Program-made: the position numbers and the translations under genes
The notes under the pieces: model-generated
What the model was told of the DNA's origin: nothing
The model's input: the letters and a program-made list of their open reading frames with translations, nothing else
Database searches by the model: none
Assembly (NCBI GenBank): GCA_964036045.1
Contig: OZ038383.1
Span: 39,124,294-39,188,293 of the forward strand
Source: Eutreptiella sp. 'Long Island Sound 2002'
Taxonomy: Eukaryota; Euglenozoa; Euglenophyceae; Eutreptiales; Eutreptiaceae
Direction of reading: 5' to 3'
DNA length: 64,000 bases
Shown: one piece after another, positions 18,597-28,229 of the stretch
Position numbering within the stretch: position 1 is the first letter of the stretch
Layout of the letters: every line of letters begins with the position of its first letter

Positions 18597-19780
18597 TCAA
18601 AACGTACCATGCCGGCCCAACGCAACTGGAATATTACCAACCAACACTGAAACAGGCATGGCAACTACAACATCCGACCGCGGAAGCGCCCGCTGCAGCG
18701 CAAAGGAACCAACGCCAAACAAGCCGACCATCGGGCGGCTAAGACAACCATGCACCAACAAAACCACTGCAGCAGCCACGCAATGACCATAAACAGACCA
18801 CAGGCAAGCGGGCCAACACCAAACTAGCCAGGCATGCGTGGGTCGGAACGGGGACGGACTCTCAGGTTGGCGACACCGTGGGGCGCCACGCCCGCCGGCC
18901 GCCATACCCACAAACACCACAGAACACCACAACTCTATCATTACGAACCCGACCAACCAACATTAACAAACTATGCTACACCACACCTGGACAAACCAAG
19001 ACACAGCTAGCCAGCACCGAAACGGACGTGGCGGCTAAACAAACAGCATTCGGCTATACGACCTCCGGCAGCAGCGCGACGGAACCCACGCAAACCAAGC
19101 TGACCATGAAGCGGCCAAGACAACCACGCACCAACCACACCGCAGCTGCAGCCGCCACATGGCCTTGAACAGACGACACGCAAGCCAGCCAACGCCAAAC
19201 CGGCCAGGCGCGCACGGGTCGAAACAGGGACAGCGCCCAACGGGTTGGCCACACCATGGTGCGCCACGCCCGCTGACGACCTTACCAACGAACAACACAG
19301 AACATTGTGACTCTACCATCACGTAACTGACCATCCACCATTAACAACCCACACTACACTACAGTTGGACAAATCAAGACACAACTAACCGGCACCGAAA
19401 CGGACGTACAGGCTACACAAAGAACATTCGGCTATACAACCACCGGCAGCAGCGCGACGGAACCCACGCACACCCAGCTGACCATGACGCGGCCACGACA
19501 ACCGCGCACCAACCACAGCGCAACGGCAGCCGCGACCTGACCGTAAACAGACCACAGGCAAGCCGGCCAACATCAAACCAGCCAGGCGTGCACGGGTCGA
19601 AACGGGAACGGCATCCAACGGGTTGGCCACGCCATGATGCGCCACGCCCGCCGACGACCATACCCACGAACAAAACAGAACGTCGTGACTCTACCATCAC
19701 GCAGCCGACCAACCAAAGTTAACAAACTACACCGAACCATTAAACGACTGACCAACCAACCGCAACGACCTGCTTCGAAC
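18597..19780. repeat. Tandem array in insertion 2, period about 377 bp, 3 copies
   Basis: GACCATNNNGCGGC..AAGACAACC recurs at 18726, 19102 and 19480 (spacings 376 and 378). The neighbouring block GGTTGGCSACACC and the block CCGACCAACC/AACAAACTA also repeat in order. Copies are diverged by roughly 15% by eye. No coding potential is apparent. Confidence 0.88.
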
Positions 19781-20205
19781 ACCCGGCCCCCCAGGAGAGC
19801 GCAAGCTCGACCCAGTCAGGAGGCGTGAGTGTGCGCCACGGCATGCGAGTCCCGTAGCATGTGCTTCTTCAAGTCGCCTCACGCCCCAACCCAGGTTGGG
19901 GTGCCTGCAGGACAGGGCCTTTGGCCTGGCTCCCGGCCCCTGGGCCCCAGAATCCGGAGGTTGATGAGGATGTGCGATGGGACCCTCCCCCACGTGTCAT
20001 CCGCCCGAAGGAGAGGAGTGTGAGGCTTCGGTCCAACATAGGTTACCTCTCTCGGCAGAACCCGCTGTAAGGTACTGCCTGCGGCAACTGCGCCCTTCCC
20101 CCATGTGGGGGAGCTGCTTTGTGGGGGCACGTGCAGTAGGGCCGTGGGTGGGTGAGCAAAAGTCCCTTGGTAAGACCCCCCTCGGGGGCAGCCCCAGTCC
20201 CCAGA
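19781..20205. other. Insertion 2: right end with strong GC hairpins
   Basis: No gene motif. It contains compact inverted repeats such as CTTCCCCCATGTGGGGGAG (about 20095-20113) and CCCCCCTCGGGGGCA (about 20177-20191), then the CTAC run. Structured 3' ends followed by short simple repeats are common in non-LTR retroposons. That is an analogy, not proof. Confidence 0.5.
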
Positions 20206-20224
20206 TGACCTACCTACCTACCTC
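20206..20224. repeat. (ACCT)n microsatellite at the right end of insertion 2
   Basis: ACCT repeated about four times directly before the right target copy; reverse complement of the run at 4173-4191. Confidence 0.93.
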
Positions 20225-20235
20225 GACCCTGCCCA
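20225..20235 (+). repeat. Target-site duplication, right copy (insertion 2)
   Basis: GACCCTGCCCA, as at 15840-15850, in the same codon phase of element A. Confidence 0.88.
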
Positions 20236-21197
20236 TCCCCAACTGTGCTAACAGTGTGCTGTATGTGGACTACACAGAGATGCCGAATTTTTGGGGCTAC
20301 AACTTTGCCCTCGTGGTAACCTCTGGGTTGACCAGGTTTACCCGGGTGTTTCCATGTACCAAGCACATTACCGGAGAGGAGACTATCAAGATACTCCTGG
20401 AGTAGTGGTTTTGTGTCTTTCGGGCGCCCAAAGAGATCAACTCCGATGAGGATGTACGAGTACGCTCAGACACCGGCTGGTACAAGAGTGTCCTGACATC
20501 CCTCAATGTCCAAGTGTCCACGGGGATCCCCTACTCTCATACAAGCAACCCCCTGTGTGAACGACAGATTCGTGTCTTCAAGGGGAACGTAAGGATATGG
20601 TGCACGATGGAGCGTACCACAGACTGGGTGAGACTACTCCCCGTCATATCCTTGATGATGAACTCCCAAGAGAGTTCGGCGACTGGCTACTCGCCCCATG
20701 AGCTATTCCTAGGGTGCCCGGCGTGGTTCCTACATGCTCCCTATCCACAGGATACCCATTCTACTGTGGGTAACTGGGTCCAGGAGCAACAAGCGAAAGT
20801 GGACAAGGCCAAGGCTATGCTCCAGAGAGTGCGGGAGCGACAGTGGAACAAGAAGAACAAGCACCGGGTGCCCGCCTCCTACCAAGAGGGGGACTCGGTG
20901 TTGGTGCACCACAGTCGGCTACCCGCTTGGCCACGCTCTACCAGTGATGACCCCTACTTCGGGCTCTACAAGATTCTCTCAGTGGATGGACACCGAGGGG
21001 GGACCCTGCTGGATGCTGTTCAGCATCCAAAGCGCTACTACGATCCTGAGGACCTGTGTGGGGAGGAATGGGAGCTGAACGACGAGGAGATCGCCGCTCT
21101 GGACCTACAGGGCGCTGCCAGCCCTATGGAAGTTGAAGGGGAACTCCCCGACATGGACGCCGAGGGGATGGCTAAGGAGGGCTTCTATCTTGTGAAG
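20226..21197 (+). pseudogene. pol: Element A integrase catalytic core and C-terminal domain
   Basis: Continues from 15850. The catalytic triad is visible: Asp in 'VLYVDYTEMPNFWG', Asp in 'VRVRSDTGWYKS', and Glu in 'SNPLCERQIRVFKGN'. An in-frame TAG at 20403 interrupts the core. After it come 'INSLMMNSQE'-like helical residues and an SH3-like GPY/F-type region ('YQEGDSVLVHHSRLP..', 'YFGLYKILSV'), then an acidic tail ending in 'EGFYLVK'. Integrase joins the cDNA to the genome. The chromodomain that should follow is displaced to 25011 by insertion 3. Confidence 0.88.
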
Positions 21198-21521
21198 CCC
21201 TAGAATACCATTCGAAGGTTATCGTTGTTCATTTCATCTCAATGTAATTGTTTCAATTGTACTCGGTTGTGTCAAATTGAATGCTTCAATCCCACAAGTG
21301 TGTTTTGCTCAGAAAATCACATTTTGGAGGCCAAAAGAAAACCCAAACATATACTACCTCATGCAAAAATGAGTTTCCCACCAATGGCAAACGACCTCCC
21401 TACCTTTCCACAAAGACAAATGCACATAGCCACACCAATGGAACGGATTGAGGAGAATGAACGTTAAATTGAACCATGATGCCGAATGAGGCACAATGAG
21501 GTGTGGCACGATGGGCTCGAT

Positions 21522-22151
21522 TTATCTCATGTATTGAAGAACACATGACCACATACGCACCATCATACACCACATAGAATCAAAAACCTCATATAAATTT
21601 GTAGAGCACTCTGTCTCTTTCGTCTTCCTTGCCTCGTTAGCCTCATAGTCCCTACACCTTGCCAATGCCTCCGACTCATCTTTTTCACGATCGGCCCGCC
21701 GCACCGGTACTAGGGAGAGGTCATCTTCACCCGGGATTTGTGGAGGCATTAGCAACATTCTCCATCCGGGTTTTTGTGCTTTACGCCATAGTTGGGGAGT
21801 GGCGTCGTCAAGGCTAGTGCCTTTGAGCCTACTTGCTTCGTAACCACAACATGCTACAAATCCATTTGTCCCATCCATTCTCATTGGGACCCAAACCTTT
21901 TCTAGGTCGCCTAGCCGTAGTGGCCGTTCCCCATCGTCATCCCCTTGTTAACCATCGTCGTCCCCTTGTTCACCATCGTCATCCCCTTCCCGGAGCAAGG
22001 ACTCCTTTGTTGGAGGCCCGTTAGTTCCCTCTTCAATCATTTCAATCTCCTCTGGGGGTTCATTCACCATCGCATCCATCTTTGCGCCTTCCGCACTCTC
22101 ATCCACTAGGGCTTCCTCATCCTTTGGTATTGCTTTCAGCTTGCACAATTT
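21522..22151 (-). pseudogene. Insertion 3 gene: downstream exon with acidic repeats
   Basis: On the minus strand a classical acceptor (pyrimidine-rich TTTCTTTTCAG, AG at 22152) opens an exon reading 'KLCKLKAIPKDEEALVDE'. It runs through a Glu/Asp-rich region to three 21-bp repeats coding 'EQGDDDG' (about 21929-21990). The middle repeat has TAA instead of GAA (21948), a nonsense change. The same frame then continues with 'ERPLRLGDLEKVWVPMRMDG' to a stop near 21522. The product is not recognised. The intron acceptor shows the cargo derives from a spliced nuclear gene or an intron-containing transposon gene. Confidence 0.5.
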
Positions 22152-22414
22152 CTGAAAAGAAAGAGAGAAACACAAAATAACCACACAAGCACGACAATGT
22201 AACACACTTTGTGCAATGGCAATGTGATGAAATATGATGATGCCACATGAGCATTGAGATGAGGATGTCCATCATCATATGAGGATGCCCATTATCACTC
22301 ACATTGCAAAATGAAAAACAAGCACCACACTTTTGGCGTGTCAATATCAAACGCACATCGACACATACCAAAGTGTTGCAAACGGATGTTGAGAAGAGGC
22401 TACCCATCATCCCC

Positions 22415-23219
22415 TTAGGCCCCAATGGGGAAACCTATTTGCCGCATGTGTTGTTGCTCTTCACTAGTCACCTCTTGTGCCGCCGCACGGCTATAGTACA
22501 CCATGGCAATGCGGGTGCCATCCCATGGCCAAGGGCCATGAAGTGCATGGGAATCATACTTTACCCCTCTTGATACATCATGCAGCGAGCCCCGAACTTG
22601 CCTCCCATCAATTGTGCCAATGGCCCGCACCCCCCCCCCCTCCGAAAGCACTTCCCCCTTCCTCCACAAACAGCGCTCCCCCAACATAATCGCCAACGGT
22701 AATAACGCCGGAGATGGGAGAATGATCGCTCACGTGTGTGTGCAACCGCATTGCTGTATTCCCGTAACCGAACACCACGGCGATAGCCGTGTACTCAAAG
22801 TGGCATTCCTGAAATGCCACCAACGCCAAAGTATTAAGGGCCAAAACACGATCAGAATGTTGCATCGTTGGACTACTCAAGGCGACAGACCTATTATCAG
22901 GAAAAACTGGCGAAATACCAAAGATGAGCTTTCGAAATTTTACGGCGAAGCGCTCTACATGTCGCCATAGGAGGGAGAGCAACCGACTAAACAATGAGCA
23001 ACGGAGGTGGGCCAAGGTGTTCACCTTGGGGCTACTCTTTGTAGCTTCCTTTGCCTTTTGAGAAGGTTTCAAAGGTTGCGCCTTCGGTGCGGCTTCGGCC
23101 TTCCGTTCGGCCTTCGATTTCTTCGTTGGTGCGGGCTCCTCAGCTTGGGAGCATCGTTCGGCCTTTGACTTCTTGTTCGGCTTGAGCTTGTCCAATTGCG
23201 CAAATGCCTTTTTGCTCAT
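22415..23219 (-). pseudogene. Insertion 3 gene: basic region plus 2OG-Fe(II) oxygenase-like domain
   Basis: From a Met at 23219 the minus strand encodes a Lys/Ala-rich region ('KPNKKSKAERC', repeated 'KKSKAER'). It then has a stretch with 'TAIAVVFGYGNTAMRLHTHV', 'GDYVGGALFVEE' and, after a frameshift at an 11-C run (22630-22640), 'KYDSHALHGPWPWDGTRIAM'. The order of a His-containing strand, a 'GDYxGGxLxVE' turn and a late 'H....W.G.R..hvyY' strand fits 2-oxoglutarate/Fe(II) dioxygenase-fold proteins of the kind common in algal and protist genomes, including TET/JBP-like ones. Assignment to a particular family is not possible by eye. The frameshift shows decay. Confidence 0.45.
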
Positions 23220-23295
23220 CCGCGCCACTACGCATGGTACGCATGGAAGGGGAGTGCAATGTACACACACGCCAAATTTGCATGTTCATCTCTGT

Positions 23296-24129
23296 TCAAT
23301 TTAGGTAAATTCTGTTCATTTGACGCGAATTGGGTTCAATTGATCGTGCCCCACCTGGTGTAGTTGCATTTTTCCCTGTCTTATTGGGTGGTGACTCTTC
23401 GGTGCCTGCCTTCCTCGCATTCTTGCGCTTCAAATGCTTCTTCCTCTTGGGGCCCTGGTCATTGTATTCCCCGTCAGACCCACCGTCAGACCAACCGCTT
23501 TCCGCACTACTCTCCTCTCGCAACTTCAAGCGGTTCTCCACCTTAGTAAACGCTGGTGTCTTTGTTGGGAGGGGTGCAACTTGTTTCAATGGTTTCCACC
23601 AACCACACTTTCCTAGTGGACGCTTCTCATCTCGCTCAAAGGCTGCAACCTTGTGGCAGAGTTGGGTGGTGTGTTGCCCCATACTATGGATCACCTTGAT
23701 TGCCCAATCCGGTTGTGTGGTAAGCAATTGGCCCCAATTGCCCATGTCCACGAGCTTCTCTCCTTTGGTTGGGTGCTCCATGGAGTACTGTATGCCTCTC
23801 GGACTAATAAAGAAATTGGTAGCGACCCATGCAGGGTCAATGCGGTCGCGCAGTGCAGCGGCGGCAGAGCTGAAATCCGCTTTTGGGTCCCGCGCACTTC
23901 TTGATTCATCATGCAAAATCTGTTGGATTGGGCCCTTGCGGTAGCCTCCGCGGGTGAGAACCACACCTGGAATCTTACCCTGGTACTGCCAGGCATTCTC
24001 TGGACAGTACCAATCCCTTGAGGGTTCACAGAAGCTCATACTCGCTGGGCTTTGAGGACCAAGGGCACCTGGATGCGTGAACCGTCCCAGCCCGTAGTGG
24101 TCCCACGCCATGAAGATCCTTGCCCACAC
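23296..24129 (-). pseudogene. Insertion 3 gene: 277-codon upstream open segment, function unknown
   Basis: A well-formed minus-strand frame without low-complexity bias in its first 190 residues ('WVATNFFISPRGIQYSMEHP', 'DMGNWGQLLTTQPDWAIKV'). It is followed by a Lys/Ser/Asp-rich C-terminal part with likely nuclear-localisation patches ('KRKKHLKRKNARK'). I do not recognise the family. It lies upstream of the oxygenase-like segment in the same direction and is probably an earlier exon or ORF of the same unit. AT-rich TTCAATTTA/TAAATTGAAC words flank it at 23290-23340 and 24355-24412. Confidence 0.45.
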
Positions 24130-24477
24130 TGCAACATTTGGTTGCCTATGACCTTGGAGACTGAATATGCCGATAGCGGTGGCGGTGGCGAGTGGTCACG
24201 AGTCCAATCGGCAAAACCTGGGAAGATGGGCTCCGTTCCACAGCATTTGGGGAGGCCTCCGACTTTGGCGGCGATGTGGTTGGCCCTTGGCCTTGTTGCA
24301 CGGCAATTGCTTGGAGGGCACGCGCAACCACCTACGTGGAATATGCACCGATGCGTTAAATTGAACACCGCTGTTAAATTTTTTGTTCATTTCTGTTCAA
24401 TTTAAATTGAACCGGTAAATGGACCAACCGGTAGGAGTAGGTGAGGCACGTGTGTCACATTTGGAGTAGATGAAACA

Positions 24478-24900
24478 TCATACTTGGGCCGCTTCTCCAA
24501 CGCCTTTGACGGGGCTCTGAGCTTCGGTTCCTTGGATGGGCCCACTAGAAGGTTGGTTGCTCAAATTGATGAGACCCTTCATGCACTCACATACGGTTGC
24601 AATTGCTTGTAGTTGTTCTCCATCAAAGGGGAGCGCCGCCATGTAAATAAGGCCCTTTCCAAACACCTATGGGAGCATTAACCATCACTCATACATTGAG
24701 AATCAGTGTCATAGTCTTTCCAATGCGCACTCTCATTATTTGCAAACCACTCCTCCAATTCTTTGAGGCACTCTTGATTAGCAGACTCATGCCACCGAGT
24801 TTCTCCCCGTTTAAACACCGCAAGGTAAAAGTACAAAAATATATATTGTAGGCATTCGCGCAAAGCAATAGATTGAGAATGCATGTTATGAGAGGTGTTC
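24478..24900 (-). pseudogene. Insertion 3: possible further exon remnants
   Basis: Two short minus-strand frames (24678-24900, 'WHESANQECLKELEEWFANN'; 24478-24666, 'GLIYMAALPFDGEQLQAIAT') have balanced, protein-like composition and lie upstream of the 277-codon segment in the same direction. No domain is recognised. They may be 5' exons of the same decayed gene. Confidence 0.3.
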
Positions 24901-24977
24901 CGTGGCAAATCATCGCGTTGTGTGGAACCACTGCGATTTGTCAGTGTAAAAAAAACAGTTTTGATGAGGTGGTTTAG

Positions 24978-24993
24978 AGACTCCGCGGAGTCT
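24978..24993. repeat. 16-bp perfect palindrome near the right end of insertion 3
   Basis: AGACTCCGCGGAGTCT is its own reverse complement. It lies 17 bp before the junction, and the insertion ends in CTAG followed by T. Confidence 0.85.
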
Positions 24994-25010
24994 TGGCAAA
25001 AGATGCCTAG

Positions 25011-25226
25011 TCTATACTACGCCACCGCTACCGCCAGGGTTGGCGCTTCCTCACCCTCTCGGAAGGGTTTGGGGTCAAAGAGGCCACCTGGGAGCCCTTC
25101 TCTGCGTTTGTACTACCTGAGGGACGCCTAAACTCAGTTCTCGTAGACTACTCGTCCCAGAACAACCTTGGAGAGTTGCTGAGGCTCACTGAGACGCTTG
25201 CCTCAAAGACTAGAGCTAGGGGCTGA
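25011..25226 (+). pseudogene. pol: Element A chromodomain (C-terminus of integrase)
   Basis: 71 codons open to a TGA at 25224. The sequence 'RHRYRQGWRFLTLSEGFGVK' followed by 'EATWEPFSAFV' has the aromatic and acidic positions of a chromodomain (RxxGxxxxLxxWEGF...TWEP), with Trp replaced by Ser in 'LSEGF'. A tail 'SVLVDYSSQNNLGELLRL' follows. Chromodomains of Ty3 integrases bind modified histone tails and bias integration to heterochromatin. In frame with 21197. Confidence 0.75.
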
Positions 25227-25491
25227 ACCCTACCCTTACCTGCCTAAGTGTGTGTGTGAGTGTGCTATTCCTGAGGTCCTACGAACAAGCTGCAGAAATG
25301 GTGTCCTAATTATACCCAAGTCTGCACCCTTGCTGAACCCGGCCGATGTCTTAGCGGTGCCACAGGGTACGCCACAGGTCTCTCCGCCCCTAAGCGCCCA
25401 GTTTCTGTGATGGCGCAAAACCTTTCGGGAATAACCAGCACATGAGTCCAAGTATTGTTTTCCTACCTACCTGCCTACTACAAGGGAGGGG
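25227..25491 (+). promoter_or_regulatory. Element A 3' untranslated region and polypurine tract
   Basis: Short non-coding segment after the pol stop. It ends with a CCTACCTACCTGCCTACTAC run (25462-25481) and AAGGGAGGGG (25482-25491), a good polypurine tract just before a TG that would start the 3' LTR. Confidence 0.45.
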
Positions 25492-27500
25492 TGGCCAAAA
25501 GCTATGAGGCCTGAAAACGTCTGTTTCCTACGATGGCCAAAACCTGGACTAACCACTGCCACTGCCCACCAAAAGCCTGATACAATTTCAGGAAACAGGC
25601 GGGACAGTGACACACACACTACAGGTCCTACACTCACTACTGTGGCACCAGCCATCGAAGGATGAGCGGGCTCTGAGGCCCAAGCCCTCACCCTGGCTTG
25701 CCACACCTACACCCACACGCTACTTGGCGTTGTAGATGAATCTGTCAAAGGACCTAGTGGCCTACCTATGAAAGGGACAAGAGAACACAGCACTACTAAG
25801 CGAGTGTGGCCTAACAGGGACGCCACAACGTGTTTCCCTGTTAGAGCTCAGGGGAAGAACTGCTCAGGTTACGTGCACAGCTTGGATGTTGAAGAGGTCG
25901 GACTGCCCTCGCCACTCCTGGCTGAGGGGCAGTTTGTTGATTGTGTGATGGGCGCCCGTTTTAGCTTGGGCGAAAAATTCAAAAGTCGCCGAAGGCAACT
26001 GCAGCTGCACCAATTCACCCTGACGTTCCCACCTGTAAAGCAAAAGCCAATGACTGATGTTCAACACTGAGGAACCAAGACAGCCTCCACGTATTATACG
26101 CTTCTCAGGCTGCCGTATAATACGCTGTTCCTGAACCTCAGTACAAGCAAGCAAGCTTAAGGAACTCCAGCCGTTCTCTTAAAGAACGTAGGGTGGAGCC
26201 CCTGGGTAACCTAAACAAGGGTTTTACCGTGCGCACCACGCTTGGCCTACCCTTTAATGTGTCATATGCATGCACGTTCATGCACGAGGTTTGCAATCAC
26301 CTGTTCCAATCTCTTTTTTCCTATCAATCTATACCACAATCACGAACTCTACCAGGGGGTGGCCCCTCCCGGGCTTACTTACCTTACCTACCGCTGGAGA
26401 GCGAAGCAAGGGAGAGGAGAAAGCGAGACACAAGCCAGGCAAGCGTTTTTGCACTCATGTGCATGTTCTAATCACCCGATCTCACCTCTAATCATCTGCA
26501 TTCTTTCTAATCTAGCCCTCCATCGTTTGTTAGCGCTGCTACAAGGCTTGTTCACGGGGACACGCGGCAAGCAATGTGCATGCTGCATACGAGACGAGGA
26601 CAAACCTGCATGTTTATACCTGTTTCATTGAAGTCATTTCGAATTCTTGGATTCTTGGATTTTGATTTTGCCTTTGAGCATGGGTGGAATACCTATGTTT
26701 CATTATTAATGTGTGTCTCGTCATTTCCGTCATTATACGTGACATACGTTGAAAATCTTATTATTTCTTGTTTTTCCGTTGCTTTGTTACGACTCGCTCC
26801 GGCGTGCCGCCTTTTTCAATGTGGGAATTCCTGGATTTAAAATTTCAGGAGATGACCACAATTTTTATAAACATGTGCATCTGATGCACAATTGGATTCT
26901 GGTCAGGTGTGTGCCTTTAGAAACATCTAGGCCGTCGTTTGACGGATTTTGGTGTCGCGCTTCGCGTTTTGCGTGGATTCGTCCCTCATCCTCCCATTCT
27001 CTGTTGTACAGATATCCTCGAGAAGCGTGGCTGAGTAGGCCGCTGTACTGGCCGAAAAGCAGCATCAGGAGACTGAACCAGAACCCAAGACCCCACTAAG
27101 GGGCAATTTAATTTTTCTCGTCGCCCCCTTGCCCTGAACCAGGACAGGTGCCGCCAGCAGGTTCCCAGAGACTCAGAGCAAACGCCCTGTGAGAGTCAGC
27201 GTTGGGTTGTGTCGCGCTGCAGCTTGGAGAAAGGGATGCATATGCATATGTTCTTAGCATTCCCAAATCTAACCCCACCAAGCCTCAGGAACCCCTGCAG
27301 CGCCAGGAGGGTTGAGTTTTCTGTAGTCATTGTCACGACAAATGCAGCAAAAGGCGCTTGCCATGGTAAAGCGCTCTTTTCCAGTGCAAGGGAGGCTATA
27401 GGTATTTTAAAGTAGATGTGGAAACCAAGGAAAGACCAAGAAAAATTCCCTTTTTCCTGAAATACGACAGTGGTGGCCACCACAGCACAAGGAGGGAGTA
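25492..27500. other. Probable element A 3' LTR and flanking sequence, no gene
   Basis: Starts TGGCCAAAAGC after the polypurine tract. I cannot delimit the LTR because the 5' LTR is not available for comparison. The segment contains ATACGC/GCGTAT inverted words near 26095-26125 but no recognisable coding region or RNA gene. The boundary with the 5' LTR of element B is not resolved. Confidence 0.35.
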
Positions 27501-28146
27501 AGAAAAAGTGCTTTTCGGTTCCTTTGGAGTAGACTTTAGTTCTATTAGAGATGCTCTTAGTTATCCTTCATTTTTATCTTAGTATTGGCATGACCCAAAT
27601 GGGTGATAACACATTTTGACCTATAGAACCAAACACTAACCCAGGATGTTGTGTGGACCCCTTAATCCCCAAGCAATGTGAACTAAAACACGATTTCCTG
27701 ACTGACTGAGGCACTGACATACTGAGGCAGAGCCTATAGATTTATCTATGTTTCTTCTCATGAATGCTTAGCTACCCTAGTGGTCTGCACCCTAGGGAGC
27801 TGTGGCACGTCTTTTAGAGAGGTCCTTGGTTCTATTCCCATTCAGCCTAGCTAAGTAGTGTTATGGCTTCGAACAGCAGCAGCGCGGCAGCGCGCAAGTC
27901 GCAAGTCGCAGTCGCAATCGCACTGCAGTCTGTGAATAATAAAGAATCATCGAATGCCAACTGTGAATGAACGCTGTAAGATACTTCGATCTCTGAACAG
28001 GGTTCATGTCTTCGAGATTGTGTCATTATTGGTGCCCCGTCTAAAGATCCTGCGAAGTTTGTCGATTTGGGATTTCGGATTTTGGATTTTGAGAAACAAA
28101 CAGGCACAGGAGTCTAAGTCCAGTTCCCAAGAAACAAACCACAACA
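27501..28146 (+). repeat. Probable end of the element B 5' LTR
   Basis: Non-coding; ends in ACAACA two bases before a TGG that fits a primer-binding site, which is where a 5' LTR should end. Its left edge is unknown because the 3' LTR of element B lies beyond the window. Confidence 0.4.
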
Positions 28147-28148
28147 AG

Positions 28149-28163
28149 TGGTAGCCAGCTAGG
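28149..28163 (+). promoter_or_regulatory. Element B putative primer-binding site
   Basis: TGGTAGCCAGCTAGG starts with TGG, the complement of a tRNA CCA end, and precedes the gag start by 66 bp. The tRNA is not identified. Confidence 0.5.
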
Positions 28164-28229
28164 TGGCAGGGAGATCAATTTCGAGATCAATCTTCGACGC
28201 CGTCAACTTGATTTGGATTTCGATCTACA

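Larger units (their letters stand above)
15851..20224 (+). mobile_element. Insertion 2: 4.4 kb insertion with CTAC tail, hosting element E
   Basis: Bounded by an 11-bp perfect direct repeat inside the integrase gene of element A. The right end is (ACCT)n directly before the target copy. The left end has no LTR or inverted repeat. Without element E (16276-18549) the insertion is about 2.1 kb: a GC-rich left part, a 377-bp tandem array and a hairpin-rich right end. The arrangement mirrors insertion 1: long TSD, tandem array, one CTAC-type end. A retroposed, non-autonomous element on the plus strand is the simplest reading, but no reverse transcriptase is seen and the two insertions share little beyond the tail. 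Confidence 0.65.
21198..25010 (-). mobile_element. Insertion 3: 3.8 kb insertion carrying a decayed intron-bearing gene
   Basis: Lies exactly between the integrase tail (..FYLVK) and the chromodomain (SILRHRY..) of element A. Joining 21197 to 25011 gives an open frame. Two boundary models fit. One is a 5-bp CCTAG duplication (21199-21203 and 25006-25010), but this leaves a TAG in the ancestral frame. The other is an insertion with no duplication, from 21198 to 25010. The right end has a 16-bp palindrome 17 bp before the boundary and finishes in CTAG before a T, which is reminiscent of a Helitron 3' end, but the left end lacks a 5'-TC. The cargo reads on the minus strand. Confidence 0.6.
678..25491 (+). 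mobile_element. Element A: old Ty3-type chromovirus broken by three insertions
   Basis: Pieces at 678-4173, 15343-15850, 20226-21197 and 25011-25226 follow each other as gag tail, protease, extra domain, RT, RNase H, integrase and chromodomain, all on the plus strand. At every gap the protein sequence continues in the same reading frame once the intervening DNA is removed. The order protease-RT-RNase H-integrase is the Ty3 order, and the C-terminal chromodomain places it among the chromoviruses. Several in-frame stops and frameshifts (for example TAA at 15535 and TAG at 20403) show it is dead. Its 5' LTR was not found. A 3' LTR probably starts at 25492 after a polypurine tract. Confidence 0.85.

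Noticed and set aside
18597-19780. CRISPR-like or direct-repeat array
   Set aside because: Units are 377 bp with diverged copies and no short repeat-spacer pattern. The window is eukaryotic.
19829-20225. Coding segments (140 codons) running into the integrase core at 20226
   Set aside because: The frame merely happens to be open upstream; the integrase homology begins exactly at the target duplication, and the upstream residues show no similarity to integrase.
25030-25130. Independent gene at 24895-25131
   Set aside because: That frame is a shadow; another frame of the same DNA reads as the missing chromodomain of element A and is continuous with its integrase.
27772-27850. tRNA-like A box and B box (TAGCTACCCTAGTGG, GGTTCTATTCC)
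   Set aside because: The T-arm does not pair, no complete cloverleaf forms and the B box has a mismatch at a key position. A tRNA gene or tRNA-derived SINE is not supported.
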